This document shows, piece after piece, positions 8,449-17,449 of a stretch of DNA of 64,000 nt. The position numbers and the translations under genes were made by a program. Position 1 is the first letter of the stretch; each line of letters opens with the position of its first letter. Source of the stretch: Rhodococcus erythropolis NBRC 15567 (lineage in GTDB: Bacteria > Actinomycetota > Actinomycetes > Mycobacteriales > Mycobacteriaceae). The stretch covers positions 62,001 through 126,000 of the forward strand of contig NZ_BCRM01000018.1 in the NCBI RefSeq assembly GCF_001552595.1. The letters are read 5' to 3'. The notes under the pieces were generated by a model. That model searched no databases. It saw nothing but the letters and a program-made list of their open reading frames with translations, and was not told where the DNA came from.

Positions 8449-9345
8449 TTAGCTTGCCTGCTTGGTGGAGCGACCGTTGTCGGCGTATTCGTAGAAGCCC
8501 GCGCCGGACTTCTTGCCGGTCAATCCGGCTTCGACCATACGCAGGAGCAGCGGCGGAGCGGAGTACAGCGGCTCCTTGAACTCTTCGTACATGGAGTCGG
8601 CGATGGACTTGACGGTGTCGAGTCCGACCAGGTCCGTCAGAGCCAGCGGACCCATGGGGTGCGCGAGGCCGAGAACCGTTGCCTTGTCGATGTCTTCCTT
8701 GGTCGCGAAGCCAGACTCGACCATGCGGATCGCCGAGAGCAGGTACGGCACCAGGAGTGCGTTGACGACGAAGCCGGAGCGGTCGGCACTGCGGACGACC
8801 TGCTTGCCGAGGATGTCGCTGGCAAAAGCCTCGGCGCGCTGCGAGACGGAGGCACTGGTCTTGAGCGTCGTCACCAATTCGACGAGCGGCAGAACCGGAA
8901 CCGGGTTGAAGAAGTGCATACCGATGACTCGCTCGGGACGCTTGGTCGAGATGCCGAGCTTCATGATCGGGATCGACGACGTGTTGGACGCGAGAACCGC
9001 ATCCGGATCCGTCACGACCGCGTCGAGCTCGGCGAAGATTTCGCTCTTGATCTTCTCGTCTTCGACGACGGCCTCCACGACGAGCTGGCGGTCCGCGAAA
9101 TCTCCCAGATCGGAGGTGAAACGCAGACGCCATGCGGCCTGCTCACGCTCACGTTCTGTGATCTTTCCGCTGCTCACACCGCGGTCGAGCGAACGCAGGA
9201 TGCGTGAACGCCCGGCTGCTGCAAGCTCGCGAGTCTGCTCGAAGACCAGAACATCGACATGTGCGCGGGCGCACACCTCGGCGATTCCGGCACCCATGAT
9301 TCCGGCGCCGATAACGCCGACGCGCTGAATTTTTTCGCTGGTCAC
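8449..9345 (-). CDS. fadB2: 3-hydroxybutyryl-CoA dehydrogenase
   Basis: A 298-residue enzyme oxidising (S)-3-hydroxyacyl-CoA to 3-ketoacyl-CoA with NAD. The N-terminal Rossmann motif is RVGVIGAGIMGAGIAEVCA; the conserved catalytic region is GMHFFNPVPVLPLVELV, with His in MHFFNP; the C-terminal dimer domain contains HPMGPLALTDLVGLD. The GTG at 9345 is preceded by AAGGAG at 6 bases and gives the family N-terminus; the longer open frame is not supported. It follows aceA on the same strand, the gene order seen for icl1-fadB2 in Mycobacterium. It serves beta-oxidation or butyrate metabolism. Confidence 0.92.
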   Translation of the reverse strand: MTSEKIQRVGVIGAGIMGAGIAEVCARAHVDVLVFEQTRELAAAGRSRILRSLDRGVSSGKITEREREQAAWRLRFTSDLGDFADRQLVVEAVVEDEKIKSEIFAELDAVVTDPDAVLASNTSSIPIMKLGISTKRPERVIGMHFFNPVPVLPLVELVTTLKTSASVSQRAEAFASDILGKQVVRSADRSGFVVNALLVPYLLSAIRMVESGFATKEDIDKATVLGLAHPMGPLALTDLVGLDTVKSIADSMYEEFKEPLYSAPPLLLRMVEAGLTGKKSGAGFYEYADNGRSTKQAS

Positions 9346-9483
9346 GTCAGCTCCTTGTTTGTCTCGTGGAGTTTGTCTGGTGAAGGTGTTGTAAAAGAAG
9401 CACTTCGAACTGCGTCGACGCTGGTGGCCGACGCAATCGGAACTGCCTTGAAGACGAGAGAAAGTAGTGCGGTGATACAAGCA

Positions 9484-9513
9484 GGGGAGAGACCCGAAGC
9501 CGAGCCTCTCCCC
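9484..9513 (-). terminator. Terminator after aceA
   Basis: GGGGAGAG (9484-9491) pairs with CTCTCCCC (9506-9513) across a 14-base loop, 17 bases past the aceA stop. fadB2, 170 bp further on, therefore probably has its own promoter. Confidence 0.6.
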
Positions 9514-9529
9514 CACCCGAAGTCAGTTC

Positions 9530-10819
9530 TTAGTGGAACTGGCCCTCTTCGGTGGAGCCCTTGAGAGCTGCCGTCGAGGTGTTGGGGTCAACGGTGGTGG
9601 CGATGGTGTCGAAGTAGCCGGCGCCAACCTCACGCTGGTGCTTGATGGCGGTGAAGCCACGCTCTTCGGCAGCCTTGAACTCGCGCTCCTGCAGGTCGAC
9701 GAATGCCGTCATGCCTTCGCGGGCGTAGCCGTAGGCCAGGTCGAACATGCCGTAGTTGAGCGAGTGGAAGCCGGCCAGCGTGATGAACTGGAACTTGAAG
9801 CCCATCGCGCCGAGCTCCTTCTGGAACTTCGCGATGGTCGCGTCGTCCAGGTGCGCCTTCCAGTTGAAGGAAGGGGAGCAGTTGTAGGCCAGGAGCTGGT
9901 CCGGGAATTCGCTGCGAACGGACTCGGCGAACTTCTTTGCAACCTCGAGATCCGGCACGCCGGTCTCCATCCAGATGAGGTCTGCGTACGGTGCGTAAGC
10001 CTTGGCGCGAGCGATGCAGGGCTCGATGCCGTTCTTGACGCCGTAGAAGCCTTCAGCCGTGCGGGTTCCGTCGAGGAACGGGCGGTCACGCTCGTCCACG
10101 TCGGAGGTGATGAGGGTTGCAGCCTCAGCGTCGGTGCGGGCGATGATGACGGACGGAACGTCCGCAACGTCGGAAGCCAGGCGAGCCGAGGTCAGGGTGC
10201 GGATGTGCTGCTGCGTGGGGATGAGCACCTTGCCGCCGAGGTGGCCGCACTTCTTCTCCGAAGCGAGCTGATCCTCCCAGTGGACACCGGCAGCGCCGGC
10301 GCCGATCATGGCCTTCTGCAGCTCGTAAGCGTTGAGAGCGCCACCGAAGCCGGCTTCGGCGTCGGCAACGATCGGAGCGAGCCAGTTGCTGACGGAGGTG
10401 TCACCCTCGGTCTTGGCGATCTCGTCGGCGCGCAGCAGTGCGTTGTTGATGCGACGAACGACGGTCGGAACCGAGTTGGCCGGGTAGAGGCTCTGGTCCG
10501 GGTACGTGTGGCCCGAGAGGTTAGCGTCGCCGGCAACCTGCCAACCGGAGAGGTAGATGGCCTTCAGGCCGGCGCGAACCTGCTGCACAGCCATGTTGCC
10601 GGTAAGTGCACCGAGGGAGTTGATGTAGTCCTCGTTGTTCACGAGATCCCACAGGATCTCGGATCCGCGACGAGCGAGGGTCTGCTCCTCGACGACGGTG
10701 CCCTGGAGCTTGACGACCTGATCGGCCGTGTAGTTACGAGTAACGCCCTTCCAGCGAGGGTTGGTGTCCCAATCCTGCTGGAGCTCAGCTGCGGTCTTCG
10801 GGGTGCCGGTGGTCGACAT
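9530..10819 (-). CDS. aceA: Isocitrate lyase
   Basis: A 429-residue isocitrate lyase of the short bacterial/ICL1 type. The active-site motif KKCGHLGGK places the catalytic Cys at residue 191, the same number as in M. tuberculosis ICL1. Other family blocks are [29 protein letters not shown] and NCSPSFNWK. It splits isocitrate to glyoxylate and succinate in the glyoxylate shunt and may also act on 2-methylisocitrate. The ATG at 10819 has GGAG at 5 bases; a TTG one codon earlier is less likely. It is probably controlled by RamB, encoded at 13790, through the long upstream region. Confidence 0.97.
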   Translation of the reverse strand: MSTTGTPKTAAELQQDWDTNPRWKGVTRNYTADQVVKLQGTVVEEQTLARRGSEILWDLVNNEDYINSLGALTGNMAVQQVRAGLKAIYLSGWQVAGDANLSGHTYPDQSLYPANSVPTVVRRINNALLRADEIAKTEGDTSVSNWLAPIVADAEAGFGGALNAYELQKAMIGAGAAGVHWEDQLASEKKCGHLGGKVLIPTQQHIRTLTSARLASDVADVPSVIIARTDAEAATLITSDVDERDRPFLDGTRTAEGFYGVKNGIEPCIARAKAYAPYADLIWMETGVPDLEVAKKFAESVRSEFPDQLLAYNCSPSFNWKAHLDDATIAKFQKELGAMGFKFQFITLAGFHSLNYGMFDLAYGYAREGMTAFVDLQEREFKAAEERGFTAIKHQREVGAGYFDTIATTVDPNTSTAALKGSTEEGQFH

Positions 10820-11323
10820 CAAGACTCCATCTCTTTGATCTGCTGGTCCGGCCTGTTGTGAGCAGTACGTGCGTACTACTTCACATACTTGCCAGGCCCT
10901 TCTTGTGTACTTACCGAGAATGGCACATCGAAAAAGTGCCGTCTACCTGTTGCTAATGCCAATCTTCGCTACCTTTTCAACACACTTTGCTAAGTCTGTG
11001 AAGATTCCTACACGGCTGGTACTACCCAATCGGACAGGTTCCGTACTGGCGAGTAGCAAAGAAACCGCAGGCTGTGAACGAAATGCACTCAACTCCGCCG
11101 CTTGCGAATTCCGGCAGTTCGCGCGGCACTCGGAACAGGCCCATCCGCTACTTCGGAGCCAACTTCACGACTCGCAAGTGACCGCAATCACTTCGTGGCA
11201 ACAGGCTTCGCTCGGGCAATTCCAGGGATCTACCCGCCAGAAAGCCACAGACAACCCATTCGCCGGCCATATGCTGTCGAACCATGACTTGTCGTTCGAC
11301 GCCCCCGACCGGGCGATAAAGCG
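10820..11323. promoter_or_regulatory. aceA upstream region with RamB-like half sites
   Basis: 504 bases without a gene, read on both strands. ACTTTGCTAAGT at 10984-10995 and, inverted, AGTAGCAAAG at 11052-11061 share the TTTGC core of the corynebacterial RamB site. Their spacing of about 65 bp fits a looping or two-site regulator. I see no clear small ORF with a ribosome site. No CRP-type TGTGA-N6-TCACA palindrome was found; TGTGA and TCACA near 10857-10885 are too far apart. Confidence 0.4.
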
Positions 11324-11947
11324 GTGCCGGACAACTATCAGCGGCCACCGAACAACCAGGCATGGTCGCAATCCGGTCCACAGCCGCCGCAGTTGGGCTA
11401 CCGGGCCGCGCCGCAGTCGTATCCCCCGCCCCAGGGATTCCCGCCTGCACCGCCACGTGGAAATCCGCCGCCGCGTCGGCCCGGCTGGGTGATTCCGGTA
11501 TCCGTAATCGGAGTCATCACTGTGTTGGCTCTCTTCGGCGGGCTTGCCTGGGTCCTCTGGCCGAAGGACGTCCCAAACTCAGCCGCCGGTGGCGCGGCCC
11601 AAACCACCATCACCGCCGCGAACACACCCGGCACCACGACAACCGCTCCCAGCACGACATCCCCGACGACCACACGCGCCGCGAACTTCCCGGCCGGTGC
11701 GTCCGCCTGCCCCGGCGGGCAGCCGGCCGGAAGTTACAAGGAGTCCGCGACAAGTGGGGGCAAAACTTCGTGCGAGTTTGCCGAGGCAGTTCGGATCGCC
11801 TACGGAAACTCCGGTGCCACCGGTGCCTCCAGCACCGTGTCCGCACGTAGTCCGGTGACCGGCAAGGAGTACACGATGGCATGCAAGGTGACCTCCGGCA
11901 TCGTCACCTGTACCGGCGGCGACAACGCGGTTGTGTACTTGCGCTGA
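11324..11947 (+). CDS. Proline-rich, membrane-anchored extracytoplasmic protein
   Basis: A 207-residue protein. Residues 1-50 are rich in Pro, Gln and Tyr (cytoplasmic, disordered), residues 52-77 form one membrane helix (GWVIPVSVIGVITVLALFGG), and residues 85-125 are a Thr/Ala/Pro linker (TTTTAPSTTSPTTTR). The last 80 residues are a small folded domain with four Cys (SACPG, SCEF, MACK, VTCT). The layout resembles small actinobacterial surface proteins and sensor tails of Ser/Thr kinases, but there is no kinase domain. GTG start at 11324; the ribosome site is weak. Function unknown. Confidence 0.7.
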   Translation: MPDNYQRPPNNQAWSQSGPQPPQLGYRAAPQSYPPPQGFPPAPPRGNPPPRRPGWVIPVSVIGVITVLALFGGLAWVLWPKDVPNSAAGGAAQTTITAANTPGTTTTAPSTTSPTTTRAANFPAGASACPGGQPAGSYKESATSGGKTSCEFAEAVRIAYGNSGATGASSTVSARSPVTGKEYTMACKVTSGIVTCTGGDNAVVYLR

Positions 11948-12026
11948 CGGGCGCAATTGCGGCATCGGCAACCCGGTGCGTGTCGTTCCAGTGTCGCACT
12001 TACGGATCCTCCGATAGCGTGACCGC

Positions 12027-12314
12027 ATGCCTCTGTACGAGTTTCGCTGTACCGTCTGCGGCCCGCTCGAGCGGTCGTTCGCGATGGCCGAAGTGCCCCA
12101 GTCGATCCGTTGCCCCCAGTGCAGTCTCGAATCGAAGCGTGTTGTCTCGTCTCCCCGTTTGAGTCACAGCTCGTCAACCGCGATGGGTTTACTGGACAGC
12201 ACTGCCCGATCAGCTCACGAGCCTGCCGTGGTCAGTGGGTCACTACCCGGCCGTGGCCGACAATCTGCCCCGACGACGTCCAATCCGTTGCACCGCAAGC
12301 TACCTCGCCCCTGA
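12027..12314 (+). CDS. fmdB: FmdB-type zinc-ribbon protein
   Basis: A 95-residue protein starting MPLYEFRCTVCG, with CxxC pairs in CTVCG (about residues 8-11) and CPQC (about 29-32) forming a rubredoxin-like zinc ribbon of the FmdB family. FmdB was proposed as a regulator of the formamidase gene in Methylophilus; its biochemical role is unclear. The C-terminal 50 residues are low-complexity Ser/Pro. It precedes the formamidase gene by 94 bp on the same strand. Confidence 0.85.
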   Translation: MPLYEFRCTVCGPLERSFAMAEVPQSIRCPQCSLESKRVVSSPRLSHSSSTAMGLLDSTARSAHEPAVVSGSLPGRGRQSAPTTSNPLHRKLPRP

Positions 12315-12408
12315 GCGTCCTCACCGCGCGTCCTGGCCGTGAGTCCCGATCCGACACGAAAGTCCTGCCGCCACGAGTTTTCCGTTTCTTCGAGAATGAG
12401 GAGTGCAT

Positions 12409-13668
12409 ATGCCTGAACTGCTGTTTCCACTCGATTCCGCCAAGAAATTCACCGACCAGGCGATCGTCGGCCACAATCGGTGGCACCCGGACATCCCGGC
12501 GGCGGTGACGGTGAAACCCGGTGATGCGTTTCGTGTCCATTGCCGCGAATGGTTCGACGGCGCAATCCACAACGACGACTCGGCCGACGACATTCTCAAT
12601 GCACCTCTGACGACCGTCCACACGCTGTCCGGCCCCTTTTCCGTCGAAGGCGCAAAGCCCGGCGACCTCTTGATCGTCGACATCTTGGATATCGGGCCTA
12701 TCCCCCAAGAGGATTCGGGTCCGTTGGCCGGCCAAGGCTGGGGGTACACGGGCATCTTCCCGCGAAACAACGGCGGCGGCTTCCTCACCGAACAGTTCCC
12801 CGACGCGTACAAGGCCGTCTGGGATTTCTCCGGCCAAACGGCGACGTCGCGTCACATTCCGCACGTCTCGTTCACGGGCATCGTCCACCCGGGGCTGATG
12901 GGTACTGCTCCGTCGGCGGCGTTGCTCGCCAAGTGGAATGCCCGCGAGGGCGCTCTCATTGCCACCGATCCCAATCGGGTTCCCCCGCTTGCACTTCCGC
13001 CCGAGCCCCGCGATGCAGTACTGGGAACCTTGACCGGTGACGAGTACACACGCGTGGCCGGCGAGGCGGCGCGCACCGCTCCCCCTCGCGAGAACGGTGG
13101 AAACCAGGACATCAAGAACCTCACCAAGGGCAGCCGAATCTTCTATCCGGTATTCGTGGACGGTGCGAATCTGTCGGTCGGCGATCTTCACTTCTCCCAG
13201 GGCGACGGTGAGATCACTTTCTGCGGTGCCATCGAGATGGGCGGCTTCATCGATCTTCGTGTGGACATCATCAAGGGCGGAATGGATACCTACGGCGTTT
13301 CCGAGAACGCCATCTTCATGCCGGGCAACACGGATCCGCAGTACTCCGAGTGGCTTGCGTTCTCGGGCACTTCCGTCACGTTGGACGGCGAACAGAAGTA
13401 CCTGGATTCACATCTGTCCTACCAGCGTGCGTGCCTGCACGCGATCGAGTACCTGACCAAGTTCGGGTACGCGCCAGAGCAGGCGTACCTGCTGCTGGGT
13501 GCGGCACCGATCGAGGGCCGCCTGTCTGGCGTCGTGGATATCCCCAACTCGTGTTCGACGGTGTATCTCCCGACTGCGATCTTCGACTTCCCCCTCGCAC
13601 CCTCGTCGAGCGGACCGTTCCAGATCGATCCCGGAATCGGCGCTCCGCGTTCGGAGAACAGGGTCTAG
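12409..13668 (+). CDS. fmdA: Formamidase (FmdA/acetamidase family)
   Basis: A 419-residue enzyme hydrolysing formamide to formate and ammonia. Family blocks are VKPGDAFRVHCREWFDGAI, SGPFSVEGAKPGDLLIVDIL, the Gly-rich NNGGGFLTEQFP, GGNQDIKNLTKGSRIFYPVF and SQGDGEITFCGAIEMGG. I chose the ATG at 12409 because GAGGAG ends 5 bases upstream; a GTG two codons earlier is possible. The pair with fmdB is the usual arrangement. With urtABCDE and atzF in the same window, it suggests amide/urea nitrogen scavenging. Confidence 0.92.
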   Translation: MPELLFPLDSAKKFTDQAIVGHNRWHPDIPAAVTVKPGDAFRVHCREWFDGAIHNDDSADDILNAPLTTVHTLSGPFSVEGAKPGDLLIVDILDIGPIPQEDSGPLAGQGWGYTGIFPRNNGGGFLTEQFPDAYKAVWDFSGQTATSRHIPHVSFTGIVHPGLMGTAPSAALLAKWNAREGALIATDPNRVPPLALPPEPRDAVLGTLTGDEYTRVAGEAARTAPPRENGGNQDIKNLTKGSRIFYPVFVDGANLSVGDLHFSQGDGEITFCGAIEMGGFIDLRVDIIKGGMDTYGVSENAIFMPGNTDPQYSEWLAFSGTSVTLDGEQKYLDSHLSYQRACLHAIEYLTKFGYAPEQAYLLLGAAPIEGRLSGVVDIPNSCSTVYLPTAIFDFPLAPSSSGPFQIDPGIGAPRSENRV

Positions 13669-13680
13669 GCCTCCGGCCCC

Positions 13681-13720
13681 GTGAGTGGTTGAGGAGTGTG
13701 AGGACTCCTCAACCACTCAC
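13681..13720 (+). terminator. Terminator after fmdA (perfect 17-bp stem)
   Basis: Arms at 13681-13697 and 13704-13720 (GTGAGTGGTTGAGGAGT and its complement) are perfectly complementary across a 6-base loop, 12 bases after the fmdA stop. The T-tract is poor, as is common in high-GC actinobacteria. Confidence 0.8.
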
Positions 13721-13742
13721 AGGGGGTACCGGTGCGAATTCT

Positions 13743-13758
13743 GCAAACCCACCTTTGC
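13743..13758. promoter_or_regulatory. Candidate RamB autoregulatory site
   Basis: The inverted repeat GCAAA-cccacc-TTTGC lies 31 bases before the ramB ATG. The TTTGC core matches the corynebacterial RamB recognition core, and RamB is known to repress itself in Corynebacterium. The assignment here is inferred. Confidence 0.4.
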
Positions 13759-13789
13759 GAAGCCGGACTGTCACTCGTATCCTGGGAAA

Positions 13790-15202
13790 ATGTCGAAAAC
13801 CTTTGTCGGTGTCCGGCTCCGCCAACTGCGGACCGAGCGCGGGTTGAGTCAGGCTTCGCTGGCCAAGACGCTGGAGATCTCGGCAAGCTATCTCAATCAG
13901 ATCGAGCACGACGTCCGGCCACTCACCGTGCCGGTCCTCCTGCGAATCAGTGAAGTCTTCGGCGTCGACACCACCTTCTTCTCCCCACAGGACGACACGC
14001 GCCTGATCGCGGAAATGCGTGAAGTTGCCCTCGATCAGGAGATGGGCATCGACGCCGACGCCCACGAAATCGCGGAGATGGTCTCCACACACCCGGGCCT
14101 GGCAAAGGCGATGGTCAACATGCATCGCCGCTTCCGCAACACGACGGCGCAGCTCGCCGCAGCGACGGAAGACCGCTTCTCGGACGGCAGCGGCAGCGGT
14201 TCGATCACCATGCCGCACGAGGAAGTGCGCGACTACTTCTATCAGCGGCAGAACTACATTCACGATCTCGACACCGCGGCCGAAGAACTGACTGCCCGGA
14301 TGCGCTTTCATCGCGGCGACGTCGCCGGCGAGATCGCCAGGCGCCTGGAAACCGTCCACGGCGTGCAGATCGTTCGACGAGTCGACCTGGGCGAGAACAT
14401 ACTTCATCGTTACGACCCGGATACCAGGGTCCTGGAAATCTCCGCACGGCTCTCCGGCGGGCAACAGGTCTTCAAGTTCGCGACAGAACTCGCGTACCTC
14501 GAGCACGGCGATCTGCTCGACTCGTTGGTGGCCGAAGGCAACTTCACCAGCGAAGCGTCGGTCTCTTTGGCGCGACTTGGATTGGCCAACTACTTCGCGG
14601 CGGCCACCGTGCTCCCCTACAGCCAGTTCCACGACGTCGCCGAGGACTTCCGGTACGACATCGAGCGCATGTCCGCCTTCTATTCCGCGAGCTACGAGAC
14701 GATCTGCCACCGCCTCTCGACTCTGCAGCGCCCCAAACTTCGCGGGGTTCCGTTCATGTTCGTCCGTGTCGACCGTGCCGGAAACATGTCGAAGCGTCAG
14801 TCCGCCACCGGATTCCACTTCTCCACCAGCGGCGGTACGTGCCCGCTGTGGAACGTCTACGAGACGTTCTCGTATCCGGGCAAGATCATGCCCCAGATCG
14901 CACAGATGCCCGACGGCCGCCGATACCTCTGGGTTGCTCGCACGGTCGAACGTCGAGCGGCTCGATACGGACAGCCCGCAAAGATCTTCGCCATCGGATT
15001 GGGATGCGAGATTCGACACGCCCACCGACTCGTCTACAGCGACGGTCTGGATCTGGACGAGTCGAATCCGGGAACGCCGATCGGCTCGGGCTGCCGCGTC
15101 TGCGAACGCCTCAACTGTCCGCAGCGTGCCTTCCCGCCCTTGGGTAAAGACCTCGACATCAGCGAGCACCGAAGTTCGATTTCGCCTTACGTGATTCGCT
15201 GA
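13790..15202 (+). CDS. ramB: Acetate-metabolism regulator RamB
   Basis: A 470-residue regulator. The N-terminal XRE-type helix-turn-helix reads VRLRQLRTERGLSQASLAKT and ISASYLNQIEHDVRPLTVPV (residues 7-50). An IrrE/ImmA-like middle region follows, then the DUF2083-type C-terminal domain with Cys-rich GTPIGSGCRVCERLNCPQRA. The length agrees with RamB of Corynebacterium and Mycobacterium (about 474 aa). It controls glyoxylate-shunt and acetate-activation genes. The ATG at 13790 gives the family start MSKTFVGVRLRQLR; the upstream extension is not supported. aceA lies 3 kb away on the other strand. Confidence 0.93.
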   Translation: MSKTFVGVRLRQLRTERGLSQASLAKTLEISASYLNQIEHDVRPLTVPVLLRISEVFGVDTTFFSPQDDTRLIAEMREVALDQEMGIDADAHEIAEMVSTHPGLAKAMVNMHRRFRNTTAQLAAATEDRFSDGSGSGSITMPHEEVRDYFYQRQNYIHDLDTAAEELTARMRFHRGDVAGEIARRLETVHGVQIVRRVDLGENILHRYDPDTRVLEISARLSGGQQVFKFATELAYLEHGDLLDSLVAEGNFTSEASVSLARLGLANYFAAATVLPYSQFHDVAEDFRYDIERMSAFYSASYETICHRLSTLQRPKLRGVPFMFVRVDRAGNMSKRQSATGFHFSTSGGTCPLWNVYETFSYPGKIMPQIAQMPDGRRYLWVARTVERRAARYGQPAKIFAIGLGCEIRHAHRLVYSDGLDLDESNPGTPIGSGCRVCERLNCPQRAFPPLGKDLDISEHRSSISPYVIR

Positions 15203-15207
15203 CCGCG

Positions 15208-16230
15208 CTAACGCACGTAGTTGCGCAGGAACGCGACTGTGCGATCGAATGCGATCTTCCCGTCCACGGTATCGAGGTCGAACTGATATTCGTGGTCCAG
15301 CGCAGGCTCGTGATCGTCGGGGTAGAACAGTGCGTCTACTTCGACGCCCAGATCGGCGAGCCGTTCTGCCATGGGTTTCGACTGGCTGGCGGTCAGTGGG
15401 TCGACATTTCCGCCGGTGATGAACGTCGCTGGAAAGTCCGAGGTCACATGGCCCAGTGTCGACATCTGACCCACTGCAGTCGACCCGTCGAAGTCCCTCG
15501 TTCCGAGGTATCCCCACAGCGATTGCTTGTCGACGCCCCAACCGAAGTACTTCCCCTGTGACAGCAGGGGTTTCAGATCGAAGACCCCACAGTCGAGGAC
15601 AACTCCGCGTATCTGCTCGGGACGTAATGCCGGTTCCACACCCATTTCCGACGCGTAGTCCGGGCTGGTCATGACCGTCGCCAACTGACTGGACAACTGC
15701 GCGCCTGCCGAATCTCCCGCAAGAAAGAGATTGTTCGAATCGACATGCAACCTGTCCGCGTTGCTCACGATAAATCGATACGCGTCGTTCAGCTGATTCA
15801 CTGCGGTGGGGTAATACGCATCTGGTCCCAGTGAGTAGTCCACCGAAATCACAGTGAAGCCTTGATTTGCCAACAGTTTGTAGTAACCGTCGGCATCAGT
15901 TCTCGATCCTGATATCCAGCCACCGCCGTGCACCCAGACCACCGTGGGTAGCGCCGAAGTGGACTCCGACGGGTAGTACGCGTCCAGTTGTGCATCGTCG
16001 TCGCCGTCGCGGTACGACTGATCGAGAATCGAGACGATTCCTGACGGTGCATGCCTGTCGAGTTGTGCGTGAGTCGCTTCGGAGCCACCCGCTGACATCC
16101 ACCGTACGAGGAGAACTCCTGGCCACGGACTGACGAGTGCCGCGGTTACCCCGGACAGCAGAATGACGACGAATACCGCCGCGATTCCGCCAATGCGCCT
16201 TCGCCGTCTGTCGGGGGAAGACGCGCGCAC
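15208..16230 (-). CDS. Membrane-anchored HSL-family alpha/beta hydrolase
   Basis: A 340-residue esterase/lipase. An Arg-rich N-terminus precedes one hydrophobic segment (about residues 13-37), so the enzyme is anchored or exported. The oxyanion motif HGGGWISG (about residue 102) and nucleophile elbow GDSAGAQ place it in the hormone-sensitive lipase group; the distal acid and His are in VDPLTAS and DDHEPALDHEYQFD. The GTG at 16230 has AGGAG at 5 bases. It is a close paralogue of the gene at 16362-17381, so a tandem duplication. The natural ester substrate is unknown. Confidence 0.85.
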   Translation of the reverse strand: MRASSPDRRRRRIGGIAAVFVVILLSGVTAALVSPWPGVLLVRWMSAGGSEATHAQLDRHAPSGIVSILDQSYRDGDDDAQLDAYYPSESTSALPTVVWVHGGGWISGSRTDADGYYKLLANQGFTVISVDYSLGPDAYYPTAVNQLNDAYRFIVSNADRLHVDSNNLFLAGDSAGAQLSSQLATVMTSPDYASEMGVEPALRPEQIRGVVLDCGVFDLKPLLSQGKYFGWGVDKQSLWGYLGTRDFDGSTAVGQMSTLGHVTSDFPATFITGGNVDPLTASQSKPMAERLADLGVEVDALFYPDDHEPALDHEYQFDLDTVDGKIAFDRTVAFLRNYVR

Positions 16231-16361
16231 AACAACTCCTGGGGTCGGGTCGGATTCACCCAGGCTAGACCAAAAGGACTAGTCGAGAATTCCCCGGCAA
16301 CACACCCGCGGCGCTTTGTCTGAAATGACCTTTTCTTCAGCGTCTCAGCATCATCCGACAA

Positions 16362-17381
16362 CTAGCGGGTGTGTGCGTCGAGAAACTGAACCGTGCGATC
16401 GAGGGCAGTGAGACCGTCGGCATTGTCCAGATCGAACTGATACTCGTGACCGAGCGCCGGAACGTGATCGGCCGGATAGAACAGTGTGTCGACCGCAACT
16501 CCCAACCCCGTCAATTTGTCAGCCAACGGTTTCGACTGAGAATCTGTCAAAGGATCCGCGTTGCCGCCGCTGATGTAGGCAGGCGGAAATTGAGCGCTGA
16601 CGTAGTTCAAGGTCGACATCTGATCCGCTGCGTCGGTACTCATGAAGTCACGCACGCCGGTATACGCCCAGAGGGACCGATCAACCCCCCAACCGATGAT
16701 GCCGGGTCCGCCGACCATGTTCCCGACGTCGTAGATTCCACAGTTCAGGATTACTCCACGTAACTGATCCGGCCGCAGCGACGGGACCACGCCCACACGG
16801 TTCGCATACGCGGGATCAGTGACGAGAGTGGCGAGCTGACTCGAGAGTTGCGCTCCCGCAGAATCACCGGCGAGAACGACCGTCGTCGGATCAACATGCA
16901 GCCGTTCCGCATTCGCAACGACGTACGCGTGAGCGTCGTTGAGCTGCCGCACCGCTGTCGGATAGTGGTGCTCGGGTCCGAGTGAGTAGTCCAGGGACAC
17001 AACGGTGTAGCCACGAGAGGCCAGCAACTCGTAGTACGGCGCGTAGTTGGACTTGCTTCCCGAGATCCAGGCACCGCCATGAGTCCAGATCACCGTAGGC
17101 AATGCGGTCGTCGTCGCTGCGGGAAAGTAGACATCCAGGTATGCGTCGTCGTCTTCGGCGCGGTACTGCTGGTCCTTGATCGAGTCGACGCCTTCGGGCG
17201 CGTGCTTCTCGAGCGCCTCGGTGACTTTCACGGCATCACGATCGAAGACCCATCGCACGGTGAGTGCGCCAGGTCTCGGGCTCAGAACGAAGGCCAGAAC
17301 CACGGCTCCGATCAGAACGAACACAATTGCCAGAGCCCACAGCAAGCGCCTGCGCCACCGATGCGGTGAAGGGTTCGTCAT
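16362..17381 (-). CDS. Membrane-anchored HSL-family alpha/beta hydrolase (paralogue)
   Basis: A 339-residue protein aligning along its length with the product of 15208-16230: N-terminal membrane segment (about residues 11-33), HGGAWISG oxyanion motif, VLAGDSAGAQLSSQLA nucleophile elbow, GGNADPLTDSQSKP near the acid and DHVPALGHEYQFDLD with the His. The oxyanion motif is HGGA here and HGGG in the neighbour. ATG start at 17381. It lies 68 bp downstream of the acyl-CoA synthetase on the same strand, so the esterases may release acids for that ligase; this is inference. Confidence 0.85.
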   Translation of the reverse strand: MTNPSPHRWRRRLLWALAIVFVLIGAVVLAFVLSPRPGALTVRWVFDRDAVKVTEALEKHAPEGVDSIKDQQYRAEDDDAYLDVYFPAATTTALPTVIWTHGGAWISGSKSNYAPYYELLASRGYTVVSLDYSLGPEHHYPTAVRQLNDAHAYVVANAERLHVDPTTVVLAGDSAGAQLSSQLATLVTDPAYANRVGVVPSLRPDQLRGVILNCGIYDVGNMVGGPGIIGWGVDRSLWAYTGVRDFMSTDAADQMSTLNYVSAQFPPAYISGGNADPLTDSQSKPLADKLTGLGVAVDTLFYPADHVPALGHEYQFDLDNADGLTALDRTVQFLDAHTR

Positions 17382-17449
17382 CGGGTTTCCTTCACTCTCG
17401 GCAAAATGTCCGGATCAGCGTAACGCGGCGCCGGTACTGTCAGGCGCGA

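Noticed and set aside
10857..10885. CRP/GlxR site from TGTGA and TCACA near aceA
   Set aside because: The half sites are about 19 bases apart instead of 6.
13709..15541. 610-codon minus-strand frame across ramB
   Set aside because: It covers ramB in antisense; composition is Arg/Asp/Val-rich shadow translation with no motif.
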